Assembly (NCBI GenBank): GCA_002083435.1
Contig: LWDJ01000002.1
Location: forward strand, 62,001 to 126,000
From: Proteobacteria bacterium SG_bin6
Lineage (GTDB): Bacteria; Pseudomonadota; Alphaproteobacteria; Sphingomonadales; Sphingomonadaceae
Direction of reading: 5' to 3'
DNA: 64,000 bases
Shown: positions 8,126 to 17,586 of the stretch, one piece after another
Layout: the number at the start of each line of letters is the position of its first letter
Position numbering within the stretch: the first letter of the stretch is position 1
The notes under the pieces: generated by a model
The model's database searches: none
What the model was told of the DNA's origin: nothing
The model's input: the letters and a program-made list of their open reading frames with translations, nothing else
Translations under genes and position numbers: made by a program

Positions 8126-9955
8126 CTAGAAAGTTAACGCCTTCCCCGCCCGGGCGGCGACGCGGCGGATCAGGGCATCGTCGGCGGCGCGGCCCGGCTG
8201 GCCCGCATAGTTGAAGAACTCGTTGATCCGGTCATACTCGCCGTCGTTGGTCGCATTGCCATAGGGGGCGATCTGGCCGGTGCTCAGTGCTTCCTCGTGC
8301 AGCAACAGGCTCATCCGGAACATGTTGGCGGTGATCCGCTTGTAGAGCTCCAGCTGGCGCGCCTTGGCGGTGGCGCTCGGCCTGGCGCTCGCGTCGGTAT
8401 TCCAGCGGCTGGGGACGGCGCGATTATAGGCGGTGAAATAGTTGAACTGCAGCTTGAATGGCGGTGAGGCCTTCACCATCGCCTGCGGGTTATAGCTCGC
8501 CGCGACCATCCGGGTGAATTGCAGGAAAGCGCGGTGGATGAACATATCTTCCTTCCACAACTGCCCCAGCAGATATTCGCCGACCTTTGTGGAATTGCTG
8601 GGCGAGACGCGCAGCAGGCTGGGATCATAGCGGAAGCCGAGCATGAACCAGGCGGTGCGCAGCTCGTCATCCGCCTGGCCGATCGTCATGTTGGGATCGA
8701 TGCTGTCGAGCACGAATTGCGGATAGCCGAGCAGGCGGAGCTGATCGCGGAAGCGATCGGCGGTGGTGCGGTTGCCCGGCTGGCCGGCGGTCAATGCCGA
8801 AGGTTCAAGCTCGCGGCGCTGGAAATCGCCCACTTCCCACATCGGGTTGGGCAGGAATTCCTCCAGCCGGTAGCCGGCGTGCAGCGTCACCCCTTCGGCC
8901 TTGAACGGCGCCGCGAAACCGGGGTCGGTCGCGAGATAGGAGAAGGCGATCTGGCCGCGGGTGAAGCCCTGGCGGCGCAGCGCTTCCATCCGCAGCAGAT
9001 GCTGGCCGATCAGCGTGGAGCGGTATTTGATCAGCGAGAAATCATGCACCTTGCGCGTATCGGCAGGGTCAACCGGGGTGACGCCGGCAAAGCCCTCGGT
9101 CATATCGTCGGCGGCGAAATAGAGCCGCCAGAAATTGGTCTCGCTCGGATCGTTCAGATAGGAGTCCTGCAACGCCTGCCATTGGGCGGCGAAGGCGGCG
9201 CGGGGCACGCGCGGCAGATCGCTCACCCAATCATTCATCGTCCCTTCCTGCGGGCCATGGGCAATATCCGCCGACCAGCGCGGGAAGGGAACGCCGATGC
9301 GGAACTTGTCCCAATCGAGCGCGAGCATTTCGTCGCGCGCGCGCTTGGCATCGGCGAGCGTCGCGACGCGGGCGGTGCTGGTGAGCGTCGGCAGCACCTT
9401 CGCCAGCTCCTCGCCGAACGCCGCGTCGCGCTCGACGCTGTTGGCGCCCGGGAGCAGCGCGCCGCCGGGCTGGAAGGGGCGGAAGGTGCGCGGATTTTCG
9501 GCCGGCAGGGCATAGCGCACGCGCAGATACTTGACGCCGCGCACCAGCGCCTGCGCTTCCTCGCTGCTCGCCCCATCGAGCACGGCGCGGCGGATCAAGT
9601 CGGTGTCGGGCGTGCCGATCCGCGCGAGATCGATGAAATCGGGGCCGTGGCACGAAACGCACGAGTCCTTCTCACGCGGCACCCGCCACATCGCGAGCGC
9701 GGTGCGGTAATCGCTCTCGCTCGGCGCGCCGGCGAGCAGAGTGGCCGAGGCGGTGGTGGTGGTGGTGGTGGTGGTGGTGGTGGTGGTGGCGGCGCTGGGC
9801 GCCGGCGCCGCGCCGCTGACGATCTGGAGCGTGCTGGCGGTGTTGCCGTCCGGCACCGTCGCGGCGAAGGCGATCGCGGCGCCGCCGGCCAACAGCAACC
9901 CGCCATAACCCAGATATTTCCGCCGCTTGCGATTCCGTGCGCCGTTATCCGCCAT
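8126..9955 (-). CDS. Exported monohaem cytochrome c-type protein with poly-threonine linker
   Basis: The 609-residue protein starts with a basic segment (ARNRKRRKYLGY) and a hydrophobic stretch (about 16-32) that serves as signal or anchor. A linker of 12 consecutive threonines (residues 57-68) precedes a single CxxCH haem motif, C99-V-S-C102-H103. The remaining roughly 500 residues carry no motif I recognise; they include many Phe, Trp and Tyr residues and look like a folded periplasmic domain. One covalent haem suggests electron transfer, with the large domain as partner or enzyme. It is divergent from a radical SAM gene with about 200 bases between them. Family assignment beyond cytochrome c is not possible from sequence alone. 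Confidence 0.7.
   Translation of the reverse strand: MADNGARNRKRRKYLGYGGLLLAGGAAIAFAATVPDGNTASTLQIVSGAAPAPSAATTTTTTTTTTTTASATLLAGAPSESDYRTALAMWRVPREKDSCVSCHGPDFIDLARIGTPDTDLIRRAVLDGASSEEAQALVRGVKYLRVRYALPAENPRTFRPFQPGGALLPGANSVERDAAFGEELAKVLPTLTSTARVATLADAKRARDEMLALDWDKFRIGVPFPRWSADIAHGPQEGTMNDWVSDLPRVPRAAFAAQWQALQDSYLNDPSETNFWRLYFAADDMTEGFAGVTPVDPADTRKVHDFSLIKYRSTLIGQHLLRMEALRRQGFTRGQIAFSYLATDPGFAAPFKAEGVTLHAGYRLEEFLPNPMWEVGDFQRRELEPSALTAGQPGNRTTADRFRDQLRLLGYPQFVLDSIDPNMTIGQADDELRTAWFMLGFRYDPSLLRVSPSNSTKVGEYLLGQLWKEDMFIHRAFLQFTRMVAASYNPQAMVKASPPFKLQFNYFTAYNRAVPSRWNTDASARPSATAKARQLELYKRITANMFRMSLLLHEEALSTGQIAPYGNATNDGEYDRINEFFNYAGQPGRAADDALIRRVAARAGKALTF
9752..9787. repeat. Trinucleotide repeat (GGT)12
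   Basis: Twelve uninterrupted GGT units on the plus strand encode twelve ACC threonine codons of the cytochrome gene. Because the unit is three bases, slippage would change linker length without breaking the frame. Confidence 0.95.
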
Positions 9956-10157
9956 CGCTTATCCCCCAGATTTGCCCGGGGCGAGGCTGCCCGCGCGGCA
10001 TCCGGGGCGATGCCGCCAAAGCTTTACCGAGATTTGAGAGAAGCCCGTAAAGACTTTCTTAGCGCTAACCCCAGCACCGCTGCGGGATGGCGCGGCACGT
10101 CGCCCCGTATTTCCGCGGGGCCCGGCCACGGCGAACACCGTTTTCAGCGGGTTAGCG

Positions 10158-11915
10158 ATGATGGTTTCGCGTGCGTTAACCCAATTTCAAACCCCGCCCA
10201 TCAAGAGCGATTCCAGCAAGCCATCAATGGAGCCTGGGGTGACGAGCGAAGCCTGGAATGCAGATGCGGAGTCGCCCGCCCACGCGCCCGCCAGCGAAGC
10301 GCCGATCACCGAACACCCGCTCTACGGCTTTCTCGAGGCCTGCGCCGGGCTGCTCGGGGACGGTCTCGACCATCCCGAGGCCTGGGCCGCGCTGTGCGAT
10401 CTCAGCGCCGCGCATCGCGGGGCGCTGCGCGAACTGATCACCGGCATCCTAGGCTTTCAGGCGCCGCCGCTGCGCAAGGTCATGGCGCTGCTGCTCGCGC
10501 TGATCGAGGTGATCGACGGCGACCGGGTGCGCGGCATGGCCAGCCTGCGCCAGCTGGAGGCGCATTTCTCGCTCTGCCCGCAAGTGGCGGGCGCGATCTT
10601 CTTCGCCGAACGCCACGGCGATCCGGCGCGCACCGCCGATCTTTCCGATCGCTTCTGCGACGCGCCCTTCGTGAAGTTCGAAACGCTGATCGACGGCACC
10701 GTCGCGCCGTGCTGCTCGATCTGGACGCAGAAGCGGCTGGGCCGGCTCGACGAGATGAGCGCCGAGCAAATCTGGAACGGCGCCGACGCGCAGGAGATGC
10801 GCGAGAGCATTCTCGATGGCAGCTTCCGCTTCTGCAACAAGCAGCGCTGCACCTATATTCGCGAGGACGCCCTGCCCCGCCGCGCCGAGGTGACCGACCC
10901 GGTGCTGCGCGGAGTGATCGCCGATCACAGCACCGCGCTCACCCACCCGCCGCGCTGGCTGTTCCTGGCGCATGATTCGACGTGCAACCTCGCCTGCCCC
11001 TCGTGCCGCGGCGAGCTGATGAGCGCGAGCGAGGCCGAGGAGCGCCGCTTCGACATCATCGAGCAAGAAGTGTTCGAACCGATGCTCGCGCGCGGCGCGC
11101 TGACGCTATCGCTGTCGGGCCAGGGCGATCCCTTCGCCAGCCATCATTACCGCTCGATCCTGAAGCGGCTCGCCGCGCATGATTATGAGCTGGAACTCGA
11201 TCTCCACACCAACGGCCTGTTGCTGAGCCCCGAGCGCTGGACCGCCTATGCCGGGCTGGAAAAGTACCGGCCGCTGGTGAACGTCTCGATCGATGCCTGC
11301 ACGGCGGAGGTTTACAAAATCGTCCGCCGCCCGGGCAAATGGGAGAAGCTGGCGGCCAACCTCGCCTTCATCGCGGAGAAGCGCGCCGCCGGCGTTTTCC
11401 GCGAATTCCACATGAACGCGACCATCCAGCTCGATAACTTCCACCAGATGCCGGCGCTGATCGACTTTGCCCGGCAGCTTGGAGCCGATTCGATGCGGCT
11501 CTACATGATGCAGCACACCGGGGCGCATCTTTCGGCCGATTATGCGCGCAAGAACGTCGCCGATCGCACCCACCCGCTGCACCTGGCGTTTCTGGAGACG
11601 CTGCGCGATCCCGCGCTCGGCACCTCGACCGCGCATCTGTATGACGTGGCGGGCTGGCGAGATCAGGCGCTCGCCGAGTCGCTGCCCTCCGACGCGCTAA
11701 GGGACGATGCCGATTACCAGGCCTGGCTCGACGCGATCGACGCGGCGATCGGCGCCGAGCAGCTTGGCGTGGTGATCGCGCTCTGCGTCGCCGGCCGCCG
11801 CCGCTTCGCCGAGCCGCTGCTGCACGAGATCGAGGCACAGGCGCTGCGCCGGCTCGGCTTCACGCTCCAGGCAAGCTACCGCGACGCCGACCGGGCGCGC
11901 GCGTTCGGCGCCTGA
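10158..11915 (+). CDS. Radical SAM protein with SPASM-like cysteines upstream of the radical SAM cluster
   Basis: The protein has a SPASM-like segment first: C167 in RFCDAPFVKFETLIDG, C185-C186 in TVAPCCSIW, an LGRLDEMSAEQIWNG block, then C226 and C231. The radical SAM motif CNLACPSC follows with C276, C280 and C283. SPASM domains, which bind extra 4Fe-4S clusters and occur in peptide-modifying and sulfatase-maturing enzymes, normally come after the radical SAM core, so the order here is reversed. No substrate peptide is evident next door. The start is uncertain: 10158 is an ATG, but a GTG at 10239 has GGAG six bases before it and is a good alternative. Confidence 0.8.
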   Translation: MMVSRALTQFQTPPIKSDSSKPSMEPGVTSEAWNADAESPAHAPASEAPITEHPLYGFLEACAGLLGDGLDHPEAWAALCDLSAAHRGALRELITGILGFQAPPLRKVMALLLALIEVIDGDRVRGMASLRQLEAHFSLCPQVAGAIFFAERHGDPARTADLSDRFCDAPFVKFETLIDGTVAPCCSIWTQKRLGRLDEMSAEQIWNGADAQEMRESILDGSFRFCNKQRCTYIREDALPRRAEVTDPVLRGVIADHSTALTHPPRWLFLAHDSTCNLACPSCRGELMSASEAEERRFDIIEQEVFEPMLARGALTLSLSGQGDPFASHHYRSILKRLAAHDYELELDLHTNGLLLSPERWTAYAGLEKYRPLVNVSIDACTAEVYKIVRRPGKWEKLAANLAFIAEKRAAGVFREFHMNATIQLDNFHQMPALIDFARQLGADSMRLYMMQHTGAHLSADYARKNVADRTHPLHLAFLETLRDPALGTSTAHLYDVAGWRDQALAESLPSDALRDDADYQAWLDAIDAAIGAEQLGVVIALCVAGRRRFAEPLLHEIEAQALRRLGFTLQASYRDADRARAFGA

Positions 11916-11921
11916 CGCGCC

Positions 11922-12659
11922 CTAGCCCGCCGCGTCGATGATCGGCACGAACTTCGCCGCCGTCAGGCTCGCGCCGCCGACCAGCGCGCCATCGACATCG
12001 GGCGTGCCCAGGATCTCGGCGGCGTTCGCGCCCGTCACCGATCCGCCATAGAGGATGCGGATGCCGTCCGCCGCCGTCCCCACCAGGCTCCGCAGCTTGG
12101 CGCGGGCGATCGCGTGGACCTCGGCGATTTCGTCCATCGTCGGGGTGCGGCCGGTGCCGATCGCCCAGCGCGGCTCGTAAGCGAGGGTGAACCAGTCGGG
12201 CGCGGCATCATCGGGCACCGATTTCTCGATCTGTGCCTGGACGACGCGCGCGGCGCGGCCGGCCTCGCGCTCGGCCTCGGTCTCGCCGACGCAAAGAATC
12301 ACGTCGAGGCCGTGGCGGCGGGCGGCGGCGGCCTTCGCCCAAACATCCTGGCTGGTTTCGCCTTGATCGCCGCGCCGCTCGCTGTGGCCGACGATGGTGA
12401 AGCGCGCGCCCGCCTCCTTGACCATCGCCGCCGAAACGCAGCCGGTATGGGCGCCGGCGTCGTTGAAGTGGATGTCCTGCGCACCGACCGGCAGCGCCGG
12501 CGCACGCTCGGCGGCGAGCGCGATCAGCGTCGCGGGCACCGCCACCGCGACATCGACCCCGGGGTGCGCGGCGGCGGCGGCGCCGATCGCGTCAAGCTCG
12601 GCGAGCGCCGCGCGCGATCCGTTCATTTTCCAATTGCCCGCCACCAATTTGCGCCGCAT
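11922..12659 (-). CDS. tpiA: Triosephosphate isomerase
   Basis: TpiA interconverts dihydroxyacetone phosphate and glyceraldehyde 3-phosphate in glycolysis and gluconeogenesis. Starting at the ATG at 12659 (preceded by GGGGAGG) gives 245 residues, a normal length. Catalytic residues are present: N9 and K11 in AGNWKMNG, H92 in VGHSERR, E162 in YEPRWAIGTG, and the phosphate-binding GGS near the end. The family usually has YEPVWAIGTG; Arg replaces Val here. It is divergent from the PpiD-like gene, with their promoters in 12660-12762. Confidence 0.96.
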   Translation of the reverse strand: MRRKLVAGNWKMNGSRAALAELDAIGAAAAAHPGVDVAVAVPATLIALAAERAPALPVGAQDIHFNDAGAHTGCVSAAMVKEAGARFTIVGHSERRGDQGETSQDVWAKAAAARRHGLDVILCVGETEAEREAGRAARVVQAQIEKSVPDDAAPDWFTLAYEPRWAIGTGRTPTMDEIAEVHAIARAKLRSLVGTAADGIRILYGGSVTGANAAEILGTPDVDGALVGGASLTAAKFVPIIDAAG

Positions 12660-12762
12660 CGCATCCTCCCCATCGTTGGCGCGGCTGATGCCCGAGCTTG
12701 ATGCCCGCGCCAAGCCCCCCTAAACGAGGCGCCTTCCAACCTGAAGGACGCGCTTTCCCGCC

Positions 12763-14709
12763 ATGCTCACCCTGTTTCGTCGCTTAATCTATTCGCGCCT
12801 GGGGGCGGTGATCGCGCTATCCGCGCTGGTCGTGATCGCGATCGCCTTCGTGATCGGCGATATCGGCGGGCTGAAACTGGGCGGTGGCGCGCAGGGCGGG
12901 CCGCAGGCGGTGATCGCGACGATCGGCGACCAGACCGTGACGGCGGCCGATCTGCGCGAGCGTATCCGCAGCGATGTCAACAATTTCCGCCAGCAGCAGC
13001 CGACGCTGACCGAGCAGCAATATGTGGCGGCCGGCGGCTTCGATGGCACGCTGAACCGCACCATCGGCGGCATCGCGCTGGAGGAGTTCGGCAAGCGCAT
13101 CGGGCTCGCCGCGCCCAAGAAGCTGATCGACCAGCAGCTCGCCGCGATCCCCGGGCTGCAGGGCGTCGACGGCAAGTTCAACAATGATGTTTACAAGCAG
13201 CTGCTCCAGCAGCGCGGGCTCACCGATCGGCAGGTGCGCAGCGACATCGCGCGCTCGATCATCATCGAGCAGCTCCAGCTGCCGATCCAGGGCGCGACGC
13301 AGGTGCCGGCGAAGCTCGCCGAGCCCTATGCCGCACTGCTGCTGGAGGAGCGCGTCGGCGAAGTCGGCTTCATCCCCGCCAAGGCGATCGGCGCCGGCGC
13401 GGTGCCGACCGCCGACGAGCTGAAGACCTATTATCAGCGCAACCAGGCCCGCTACCGCATCCCCGAGCGGCGCACGTTCCGTGTCGCGGTGGTCTCGCCC
13501 GAAAGCCTTAAGGCCGCCGCCGCGCCCACCGAAGCCGAGATCGCCGCCGCTTACCGCGCGCAGGCCGCGCGCTTCGCCGCGCGCGAGACGCGCGATCTGG
13601 CGCAGGTGGTGGTGAGCGGCCAGGCGCAGGCCGACGCGCTCGCCGCCAAGGTGCGCGGCGGGACGCCGATCGAGGCCGCCGCCAAGGCGATCGGCCTGGA
13701 AGCTGCCAAGCTCACCGGGGTCGATCAGACGGGCTATGCCGCGCAAACAAGCGTGGCGCTCGCGAAAGCCGTGTTCGCGGTGCCCCAGGGCGGTGTCGCC
13801 GGCCCGGTGAAGGGGCCGCTGGGGCTCACCGTGGTGCAGGTGGAAAAGGTCGCGAGGCTCCCGGCCAAGAGCGAGGCGGCGGCGCGCGCGACGCTGAGCG
13901 AGGAACTCGGCAAGGCCAAGCTCGCCAAGGCATTGTCGGACGCGCAGGAGCAGATTGGCGACGCGATCGACGCCAAGGGCACGTTCGGCGACATCGTCGC
14001 CAAGCGCAAGCTGACGGTGGAGACGGTGCCGCCCGTCACCGCCGCCGGAATCGACCCGACGAACCCTGATCGCCGCCCCAACCCGCAACTCCGCCCGGTG
14101 CTCGACGCGGGGTTCAAGATCGACCCGAGCGAAGGCCCGCAGCTGGTGCCGCTGGGGGCGGATGGCAGCTTCGCGGTGATGATCGTCGATCGCGTGCTGC
14201 CGCCCTTCACGCCGCCGCTCGCCGAGCTGCGCGGGGTGATCGCGCGTGACTTCACGATCGATCGCGCCCAGCGCGGCGCGCGGAGCGTCGCGGCGAAAGT
14301 CGTCGCCCAGGTCAATCAGGGCAAGCCGCTCGCCCAGGCACTCAAGGAAACCGGGCTCACGCTGCCGCCGGTGCAGCCGCTGCGCGCGGCGCGGGCGCAG
14401 CTGGAGCTACTCGGCGCGCGCGCGCCGGCGCCGGTGACGCTCGCCTTCGCGATGGCGCCCAAGAAAGCGAAGCTCCAGGCCGCGCCCGATGGCCAGGGCT
14501 GGCTGGTCGTCTATCTCGACAAGATCAACCGCCGCGACGGCAGCGCCCCGCCGCAGATCGTCGCCGCGCGCCGGGGCGAACTGGGGCAGACGATCGGCAA
14601 CGAATATCTGGAGCAGCTGGTGCGCGCGGTGCGGGCGCAGCTGAAGGTGAAAGTGAACGACGCCGAAGTCGCCAAGCTGCGCGCCGAACTGATGGGGACG
14701 ACGCCCTGA
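12763..14709 (+). CDS. ppiD: PpiD-like membrane-anchored peptidyl-prolyl isomerase/chaperone
   Basis: The 648-residue protein has a short cytoplasmic start, one transmembrane segment (about 13-34, LGAVIALSALVVIAIAFVIG), then a long periplasmic part with a SurA-type N-terminal region and a parvulin-like region (ARETRDLAQVVV and onward). PpiD proteins assist folding of secreted and outer membrane proteins near the Sec translocon. Many Lys/Ala-rich helices follow. The stop TGA overlaps the proposed CTG start of trpE, so ppiD and trpE probably share a transcript. Confidence 0.85.
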   Translation: MLTLFRRLIYSRLGAVIALSALVVIAIAFVIGDIGGLKLGGGAQGGPQAVIATIGDQTVTAADLRERIRSDVNNFRQQQPTLTEQQYVAAGGFDGTLNRTIGGIALEEFGKRIGLAAPKKLIDQQLAAIPGLQGVDGKFNNDVYKQLLQQRGLTDRQVRSDIARSIIIEQLQLPIQGATQVPAKLAEPYAALLLEERVGEVGFIPAKAIGAGAVPTADELKTYYQRNQARYRIPERRTFRVAVVSPESLKAAAAPTEAEIAAAYRAQAARFAARETRDLAQVVVSGQAQADALAAKVRGGTPIEAAAKAIGLEAAKLTGVDQTGYAAQTSVALAKAVFAVPQGGVAGPVKGPLGLTVVQVEKVARLPAKSEAAARATLSEELGKAKLAKALSDAQEQIGDAIDAKGTFGDIVAKRKLTVETVPPVTAAGIDPTNPDRRPNPQLRPVLDAGFKIDPSEGPQLVPLGADGSFAVMIVDRVLPPFTPPLAELRGVIARDFTIDRAQRGARSVAAKVVAQVNQGKPLAQALKETGLTLPPVQPLRAARAQLELLGARAPAPVTLAFAMAPKKAKLQAAPDGQGWLVVYLDKINRRDGSAPPQIVAARRGELGQTIGNEYLEQLVRAVRAQLKVKVNDAEVAKLRAELMGTTP

Positions 14710-16217
14710 GCGCGGTCCAGGGCATCGCCGCCGCGCGCGCGGCGCTGGCGCAAGGGCGGCCGGCGCTGCTGTGGCAGCAACAGATCGCCGACACCGAAAC
14801 CCCGGTCGCCGCCGCGCTCAAGCTGATCGAGCCGGGGCGCGGCGATTATCTGCTCGAATCGGTCGAGGGTGGCGCGGTGCGCGGGCGGTATTCGATGCTG
14901 GGCATCGCCCCCGATCTGGTGTTCCGGGCCGAGGGGCAGGCGGCAGCGATCAACCGCCACTGGCTCACCGATCGCGACGCCTTCACCGCTTGCGCCGAGC
15001 CCACGCTCGCCGCGCTGCGCGGCTTGGTGTCGCAATGCCGGATGGAGGTGCCGCCCGAACTCCCCCGCGCGCTCGCCTGCCTGGTCGGCTATTTCGGCTA
15101 TGAGACGGTGGGCTTGGTCGAGCGTCTGCCCCGCGCCGCCGATCCGGGGCTCGGCCTGCCCGACATGATCTTCGTGCGGCCGACGGTGATCCTGCTGTTC
15201 GATCGGCTGGCGGACAGCCTGTTCATTGTCGCCCCCGTCTGGCCCGATACGACGCGCAACGCCGATGCGCTGATCGCCGCCGCCGCCGATCGGATCGAGG
15301 CGACCGCCGCCCGGCTCGCCACCGCGCCGCTCCCCCCGCAGGTGCGCGGCGACGCGACCGAGATAGCGCTCCAGCCCGTGCTGCCGCCGGGCCGCTATGC
15401 AGAGATGGTCGCGGCGGCGAAGGATTATATCGTCGCGGGCGATATTTTTCAGGTGGTGCTCGCCCAGCGCTTCACCGCGCCCTTCGCGCTGCCACCGTTC
15501 GAACTCTATCGCGCGCTGCGGCGGGTGAACCCCTCGCCCTTCCTCTATCACCTCGATCTGCCGGGCTTCGCACTCACCGGATCAAGCCCCGAGATCCTGG
15601 TGCGCGTACGCGACGGCGAGGTGACGATCCGCCCGATCGCCGGCACCCGCCCGCGCGGCCGCACCGCGTTGGAGGACGATGCCAACCGCCTCAGCCTGCT
15701 CGCCGATCCCAAGGAACGCGCCGAGCATCTGATGCTGCTCGATCTGGGGCGCAACGACGCGGGCCGCGTGGCCGAGGGCGGCACGGTGAAGGTCACCGAC
15801 AGCTATTTCATCGAATATTACAGCCATGTGATGCACATCGTCTCGAACGTCGTCGCCCGGCTCGACGCCCGGCACGACGCGCTCGACGCGCTGTTCGCGG
15901 GGTTCCCCGCCGGCACCGTCTCGGGCGCCCCTAAGGTGCGCGCGTGTGAGATCATCGCCGAGTTGGAGCATGAAGCTCGCGGTGCCTATGCCGGCGGCGT
16001 CGGCTATTTCTCGCCCGATGGATCGATGGACTCCTGCATCGTGCTGCGCACCGCGGTGGTGAAGGACGGGATGATGCACGTCCAGGCCGGCGCGGGCATC
16101 GTGGCCGACAGCGACCCCGCCTATGAGCAGCGCGAATGCGAGGCCAAGGCCGGCGCCCTGCTCGCCGCCGCGCACGAGGCGGTCGCGCGGGCGAGCGACG
16201 CGGGGTTCGGGCAGTAG
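14706..16217 (+). CDS. trpE: Anthranilate synthase component I
   Basis: TrpE converts chorismate to anthranilate using ammonia from TrpG, the first step of tryptophan synthesis. Conserved elements include LLESVEGG (tryptophan-binding region), RGRYSMLG, and C-terminal RNDAGRVA and FPAGTVSGAPK. The frame homologous to TrpE extends upstream of the GTG at 14877 to the stop of ppiD with no ATG, GTG or TTG in between; starting at 14877 would delete the LLESVEGG motif. The best start is CTG at 14706, overlapping the ppiD TGA as CTGA, with GGGGA seven bases upstream. This gives 503 residues, the usual length. Confidence 0.9.
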   Translation: MSAVQGIAAARAALAQGRPALLWQQQIADTETPVAAALKLIEPGRGDYLLESVEGGAVRGRYSMLGIAPDLVFRAEGQAAAINRHWLTDRDAFTACAEPTLAALRGLVSQCRMEVPPELPRALACLVGYFGYETVGLVERLPRAADPGLGLPDMIFVRPTVILLFDRLADSLFIVAPVWPDTTRNADALIAAAADRIEATAARLATAPLPPQVRGDATEIALQPVLPPGRYAEMVAAAKDYIVAGDIFQVVLAQRFTAPFALPPFELYRALRRVNPSPFLYHLDLPGFALTGSSPEILVRVRDGEVTIRPIAGTRPRGRTALEDDANRLSLLADPKERAEHLMLLDLGRNDAGRVAEGGTVKVTDSYFIEYYSHVMHIVSNVVARLDARHDALDALFAGFPAGTVSGAPKVRACEIIAELEHEARGAYAGGVGYFSPDGSMDSCIVLRTAVVKDGMMHVQAGAGIVADSDPAYEQRECEAKAGALLAAAHEAVARASDAGFGQ

Positions 16218-16426
16218 GGCTTTAAACCGCCAACCTTCTAGAAGAACACAGATTTGAGAGAGAAATGTTTCTTGCAGCCTCGTCGATACGACGTCCCGAG
16301 ATGCAATTAACGAAAACGTCAAAGCCTTTGAACGACATTTTCGCTCTGGAGGTTGTTTACATTGTGAAACGGAATTGTTATTATGATTCTTATGTAAACT
16401 AATATTCGTTTATCCTAGGAATATCA

Positions 16427-17055
16427 ATGAGTGGCCATTCGAGTTCTGTTGATGAGCTGGGAAGTGAAATCACTCGACAGTCGGAAAATACGAGAAAGTC
16501 TTCTCAGATTGCATACTTCGCGCTTGCAGTAAGTTTTTTTCGGCTGTCGCTAGCTCCTTAAATACTTACATTGCAAGAGATGCTTTGAATCTGAGCGAAC
16601 TCGACCGTCAACGTACCGAACGCGCTTATTTGTCGATAGATAATGAACATTTAATTGGCCTAACCGTAGGCAAGCCGCTGAAATCGTCTATTGAAACAAG
16701 AAATATTGGACACACACCTGCGCTACGTGTTTCATTTACTTATCGGTGGAAGATTCGACCAAACAATAAAATATCCGCGCCTATCGACAACTATATTAAC
16801 GCTCTCAAAGACAGCACTGGCAATCCGTCGATAAACCAGACTCTTTCTAAAACAATATTTACAACAAAACCACTCACGCAGCAGCAGGTCATCCTTCTAA
16901 ACTCCGGTAATTATAAAATTGAGCTACAAGTTGCAGCACGTTATTATGACGTGTTTGATAAAGTGCACACTGCGCGGCTATGTACCGTGTACGGTAAATA
17001 TCCGAATGGTGAGTGGGGCGATGGTCGCTGCCGTAGTGGCAACAACTCCGATTAG
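16427..17055 (+). pseudogene. Membrane protein gene with a frameshift at a run of seven T
   Basis: ATG at 16427, preceded by TAGGA, opens a frame starting MSGHSSSVDELGSE and reaching a hydrophobic stretch (IAYFALAVSFF) before ending early at TAA. After the T7 run at 16534-16540, the next frame continues without a break as SAVASSLNTYIARDALNL through to 17055. One extra T would give a 209-residue protein with one transmembrane segment near the N-terminus and an extracytoplasmic domain ending in CTVYGKYPNGEWGDG. The region is strikingly AT-rich compared with its neighbours, suggesting acquisition. It could be a real pseudogene, a slippage-dependent gene, or a homopolymer error. No family is recognised. 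Confidence 0.65.
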
Positions 17056-17184
17056 CTTATTCGGCAACGCACTCAACCTGACGTACGGGGATGACATATA
17101 CTGGCCACCTCCGGCTACTGTCCCAAGTATGACGGCATTGCTGTCTCGGCAAAAGTAACCAACAGAGTGGTCCGAATGCGCGCC

Positions 17185-17586
17185 CTACTGCCCCCGCGCC
17201 TTCGCCGCGCGTTCGGCCTGCCATTGCTGGATCAGTTGCAGCGTGCACCCCGTCTGCCCGCCGGTGCCGATGGGGGAGCAGGTGTTGGGGATGCCGCTCG
17301 CCCGGCGGCTTTCCTCGTCGAGCACCAGCGCGCGGGCGCCCCAGGCCTGGTTCTGCGGCTTGACCGGGCCTTCGTCCCGCAAGGCGCGCGGCACGCGATA
17401 GGGGCTTTCGATCGGCGCGCACACCACGACTTCGTTGCCCTCCGCCTTGGGGCAATCCTCGCCGGGCTTGACCAGGATCGACCGGATGCGCTGCGGTGGT
17501 TCGGCCTGATAGCTGTCGTCCGCCGGTTGCTGCGCGGAGGCCACCGCGGGAAGCGCGATCAACGCCGCCATCAACACTAGCCGCAT
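17185..17586 (-). CDS. Small exported protein of unknown function
   Basis: Starting at the ATG at 17586 gives 133 residues beginning MRLVLMAALIALPAVASAQQ, a good signal peptide with an AxA cleavage site. The mature part has four cysteines (GEDCPKAEG, VVVCAPIE, NTCSPIG, QTGCTLQ) that could form two disulfides. The pattern RIRSILVKPGEDCPKAEGNE is of a type I associate with small exported proteins of sphingomonads, but I know no function. A longer open frame upstream runs antisense to the hydrolase gene and is not used. Confidence 0.7.
   Translation of the reverse strand: MRLVLMAALIALPAVASAQQPADDSYQAEPPQRIRSILVKPGEDCPKAEGNEVVVCAPIESPYRVPRALRDEGPVKPQNQAWGARALVLDEESRRASGIPNTCSPIGTGGQTGCTLQLIQQWQAERAAKARGQ

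Noticed and set aside
9752..9787. GGT repeat considered as a CRISPR-like array
   Set aside because: Simple triplet repeat without spacers.
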